Assembly (NCBI GenBank): GCA_027031305.1
Contig: JALVRJ010000016.1
Location: forward strand, 1 to 7,527
Length of the DNA stretch: 7,527 bases
Origin: Hyphomicrobiales bacterium
GTDB lineage: Bacteria; Pseudomonadota; Alphaproteobacteria; Rhizobiales; Aestuariivirgaceae
Direction: 5' to 3'
Shown: piece by piece, positions 6,352-7,527 of the stretch
Position numbering within the stretch: the stretch's first letter is position 1
Layout of the letters: each line of letters begins with the position of its first letter
Notes under the pieces: model-generated
The model's database searches: none
Told to the model about the DNA's origin: nothing
What the model saw: only the letters and a program-made list of their open reading frames with translations
Translations under genes and position numbers: made by a program

Positions 6352-6357
6352 GGGAGG
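6352..6357 (+). promoter_or_regulatory. Ribosome binding site fixing the hslO start
   Basis: GGGAGG, followed by AAAA, ends four bases before ATG 6362. The reading frame is open further upstream (a GTG or ATG-like start could be drawn near 6224), but that part has no such signal, runs through the terminator-like hairpin, and does not resemble Hsp33. Confidence 0.65.
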
Positions 6358-6361
6358 AAAA

Positions 6362-7327
6362 ATGACCGGCAAGCAACAGGAAACGCGCGCGGCGCGGGCG
6401 GACATGGGAGATGACATCGTTCTGCCCTTCACGGTGGAGGCACTGGACGTGCGCGGGCGCATTGCACACCTGGGCGCGGTGGTGGACACGGCCGTGCGCC
6501 AGCATGACCTGCCCGAGCCGGTGGCGCGGCTGCTGGCGGAAATGTTGGCGCTGACGGCGCTCCTGGGCACGACGCTGAAGTTCAACGGCAAGCTTATCGC
6601 ACAGGCGCAAACGGACGGGCCGGTGCGGTTGCTGGTGGCGGATTTTGCGGCACCGGGCAGCATTCGCGGGTTGGCGCGTTTCGATGCGGAACGGGTGCGG
6701 GCGCTGATGGAGGAAGGCGCGGCCACGGAGGACAGGCTGCTGGGTACGGGCCAGCTGGTGTTCACGCTGGACCAGGGGCCGCACATGCGGCGGTACCAGG
6801 GCGTGGCGCGCTTGCAGGGATCGCTGGAGCGGGCGGCGGAGGAATATTTTGCCAGCTCGGAACAGATTCCCACCCGGGTGCGGCTGGCCGCCGGCACGCT
6901 GATGGACGTGGCGGGCGAGCATTGGCGCGCGGGGGCGATGATGATCCAGCACATGCCGCCACCGGCGGGGGCGGCGGCCACGGACGAGGAGCGCGAAAGG
7001 AAACGGGAGGCGGACGCGGACAACTGGGCGACGGCGGAAGCGCTGTTTGACACGCTGGAGGACCAGGAATTGCTTGATCCGTCCATTTCGCCGGAGCGGC
7101 TGGCCTATCGGCTGTTTCACGAACATGGCGTGCGTGCCTTCGAGCCGGTGAGGCTGCGGTGGGATTGCCGCTGCTCGCGCGAGACCTTGCTGGAGGTGCT
7201 GCGACGATTCAGTCCCGAAGAGCGGGCGGAGATGGTGGAGGAAGACGGCAAGATCCGCGCCCGCTGCGAATTCTGTTCCACGACCTATGAATTCACGCCG
7301 GAAGAGCTGGCGGCGAAGCCCTCCTGA
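6362..7327 (+). CDS. hslO: Redox-regulated holdase chaperone Hsp33
   Basis: This 321-residue cytoplasmic chaperone binds unfolding proteins during oxidative stress, when its zinc-binding cysteines become disulfide-bonded. The N-terminal core begins near residue 20 ('LPFTVEALDVRGRIAHLGAVV') and shows family stretches such as 'LLAEMLALTALLGTTLKFNGK' and 'AQTDGPVRLLVADF'. The C-terminal redox switch is complete: Cys269-x-Cys271 (DCRCSRE) and Cys302-x-x-Cys305 (CEFCSTTYEF), 30 residues apart, close to the spacing in the Escherichia coli protein. Between them lies 'VLRRFSPEERAEM', typical of the family. A charged segment at about 199-218 (Ala/Glu/Arg-rich) precedes the linker region. At 321 residues it is somewhat longer than the E. 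coli protein, owing to a short N-terminal leader and this segment. The start is chosen from GGGAGG upstream of ATG 6362. Confidence 0.96.
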   Translation: MTGKQQETRAARADMGDDIVLPFTVEALDVRGRIAHLGAVVDTAVRQHDLPEPVARLLAEMLALTALLGTTLKFNGKLIAQAQTDGPVRLLVADFAAPGSIRGLARFDAERVRALMEEGAATEDRLLGTGQLVFTLDQGPHMRRYQGVARLQGSLERAAEEYFASSEQIPTRVRLAAGTLMDVAGEHWRAGAMMIQHMPPPAGAAATDEERERKREADADNWATAEALFDTLEDQELLDPSISPERLAYRLFHEHGVRAFEPVRLRWDCRCSRETLLEVLRRFSPEERAEMVEEDGKIRARCEFCSTTYEFTPEELAAKPS

Positions 7328-7368
7328 GCGCTGCTGGCAAGGGTGGACGGCGGGGACGGGGAAGGGAA

Positions 7369-7385
7369 GGCCATTGGCCCTTTTT
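7369..7385 (+). terminator. Possible weak intrinsic terminator after hslO
   Basis: GGCC (7369-7372) pairs with GGCC (7376-7379) around ATT, followed by C and five T (7381-7385). The flanking AA and GGG can pair with TT and CCC across small bulges. The stem is short but well placed 41 bases after the hslO stop. The rest of 7328-7498 shows no convincing gene. Confidence 0.4.
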
Positions 7386-7498
7386 CCCATCGCGCTGTTG
7401 CCAGCGCCGCTCGGGGGCAATATTGCTGGGGATGATGCTTTCCCGCGCCCTCGCGCGGTCCCGGCTCGCCAGCCCGCAACCCTGACATCCGCCACGGC

Positions 7499-7527
7499 AT
7501 GATGAAAAACGACTTCGAGATGCACCG
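7499..7527 (+). CDS. Possible start of a further gene, cut by the right edge
   Basis: Two adjacent ATG codons (7499 and 7502) open a frame that reads MMKNDFEMH to the end of the window. The base composition shifts to A-rich codons here, which fits a gene start. No Shine-Dalgarno sequence is visible and too few residues are present to recognise a family, so this may not be a real start. Confidence 0.2.

Noticed and set aside
4771..7086. Long open frame on the - strand opposite the M23 peptidase and hslO
   Set aside because: It covers two well-supported + strand genes and an intergenic gap, and shows only low-complexity Arg/Ala/Ser sequence. It is a composition artefact.
1..7527. Search for an undescribed system, mobile element, CRISPR array or RNA gene
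   Set aside because: All sizeable open stretches are explained by known families in a normal operon layout, and the gaps contain only short inverted repeats. No spaced direct repeats, transposase or integrase genes, or tRNA/rRNA features were seen.

Overview
The window is GC-rich, tightly packed bacterial DNA, with every supported gene on the + strand. The gene types, the amino acid usage and a CtrA-like box suggest an alphaproteobacterium, perhaps of the Rhodospirillales. That placement is an inference from style; no marker gene in the window fixes it.

Positions 2-4204 are the 3' part of a branched-chain amino acid type (LivKHMGF/HAAT family) ABC importer operon. In order it holds the C-terminal end of the periplasmic substrate-binding protein, two permeases (LivH, LivM) and two ATPases (LivG, LivF). 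LivH to LivF are packed with gaps of 3-10 bases or an 8-base overlap, so they should be translated from one message. Only the gap between the binding protein and livH is long (175 bases). It carries a strong 11-bp hairpin with a GGGA loop just after the binding-protein stop, which could separate high binding-protein output from lower membrane-complex output. The binding protein captures the substrate in the periplasm, LivH and LivM form the channel, and LivG and LivF power it with ATP. The exact substrate cannot be read from the fragment.

Positions 4205-4440 are a 236-base intergenic region with a CtrA-like box (TTGA-N7-TTAACCAT), a small dyad and two GC-rich hairpins. It leads into 4441-6162, a membrane-anchored M23 (LytM-type) peptidoglycan endopeptidase that starts at TTG. 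A second gap (6163-6361) holds an inverted repeat and a terminator-like hairpin followed by six T. Then comes hslO (6362-7327), the redox-switched chaperone Hsp33 with an intact CxC/CxxC zinc switch. Positions 7328-7498 hold a weak terminator-like hairpin and no convincing gene. A short open frame at the right edge may be the start of another gene.

Overall this is ordinary core-genome content: nutrient uptake, cell-wall remodelling and oxidative protein protection. I found no mobile element, CRISPR array, RNA gene or sign of an undescribed system. The items most worth a second look are the structured RNA between the binding-protein gene and livH, the extended N-terminus of LivF, and the possible CtrA control of the cell-wall hydrolase.
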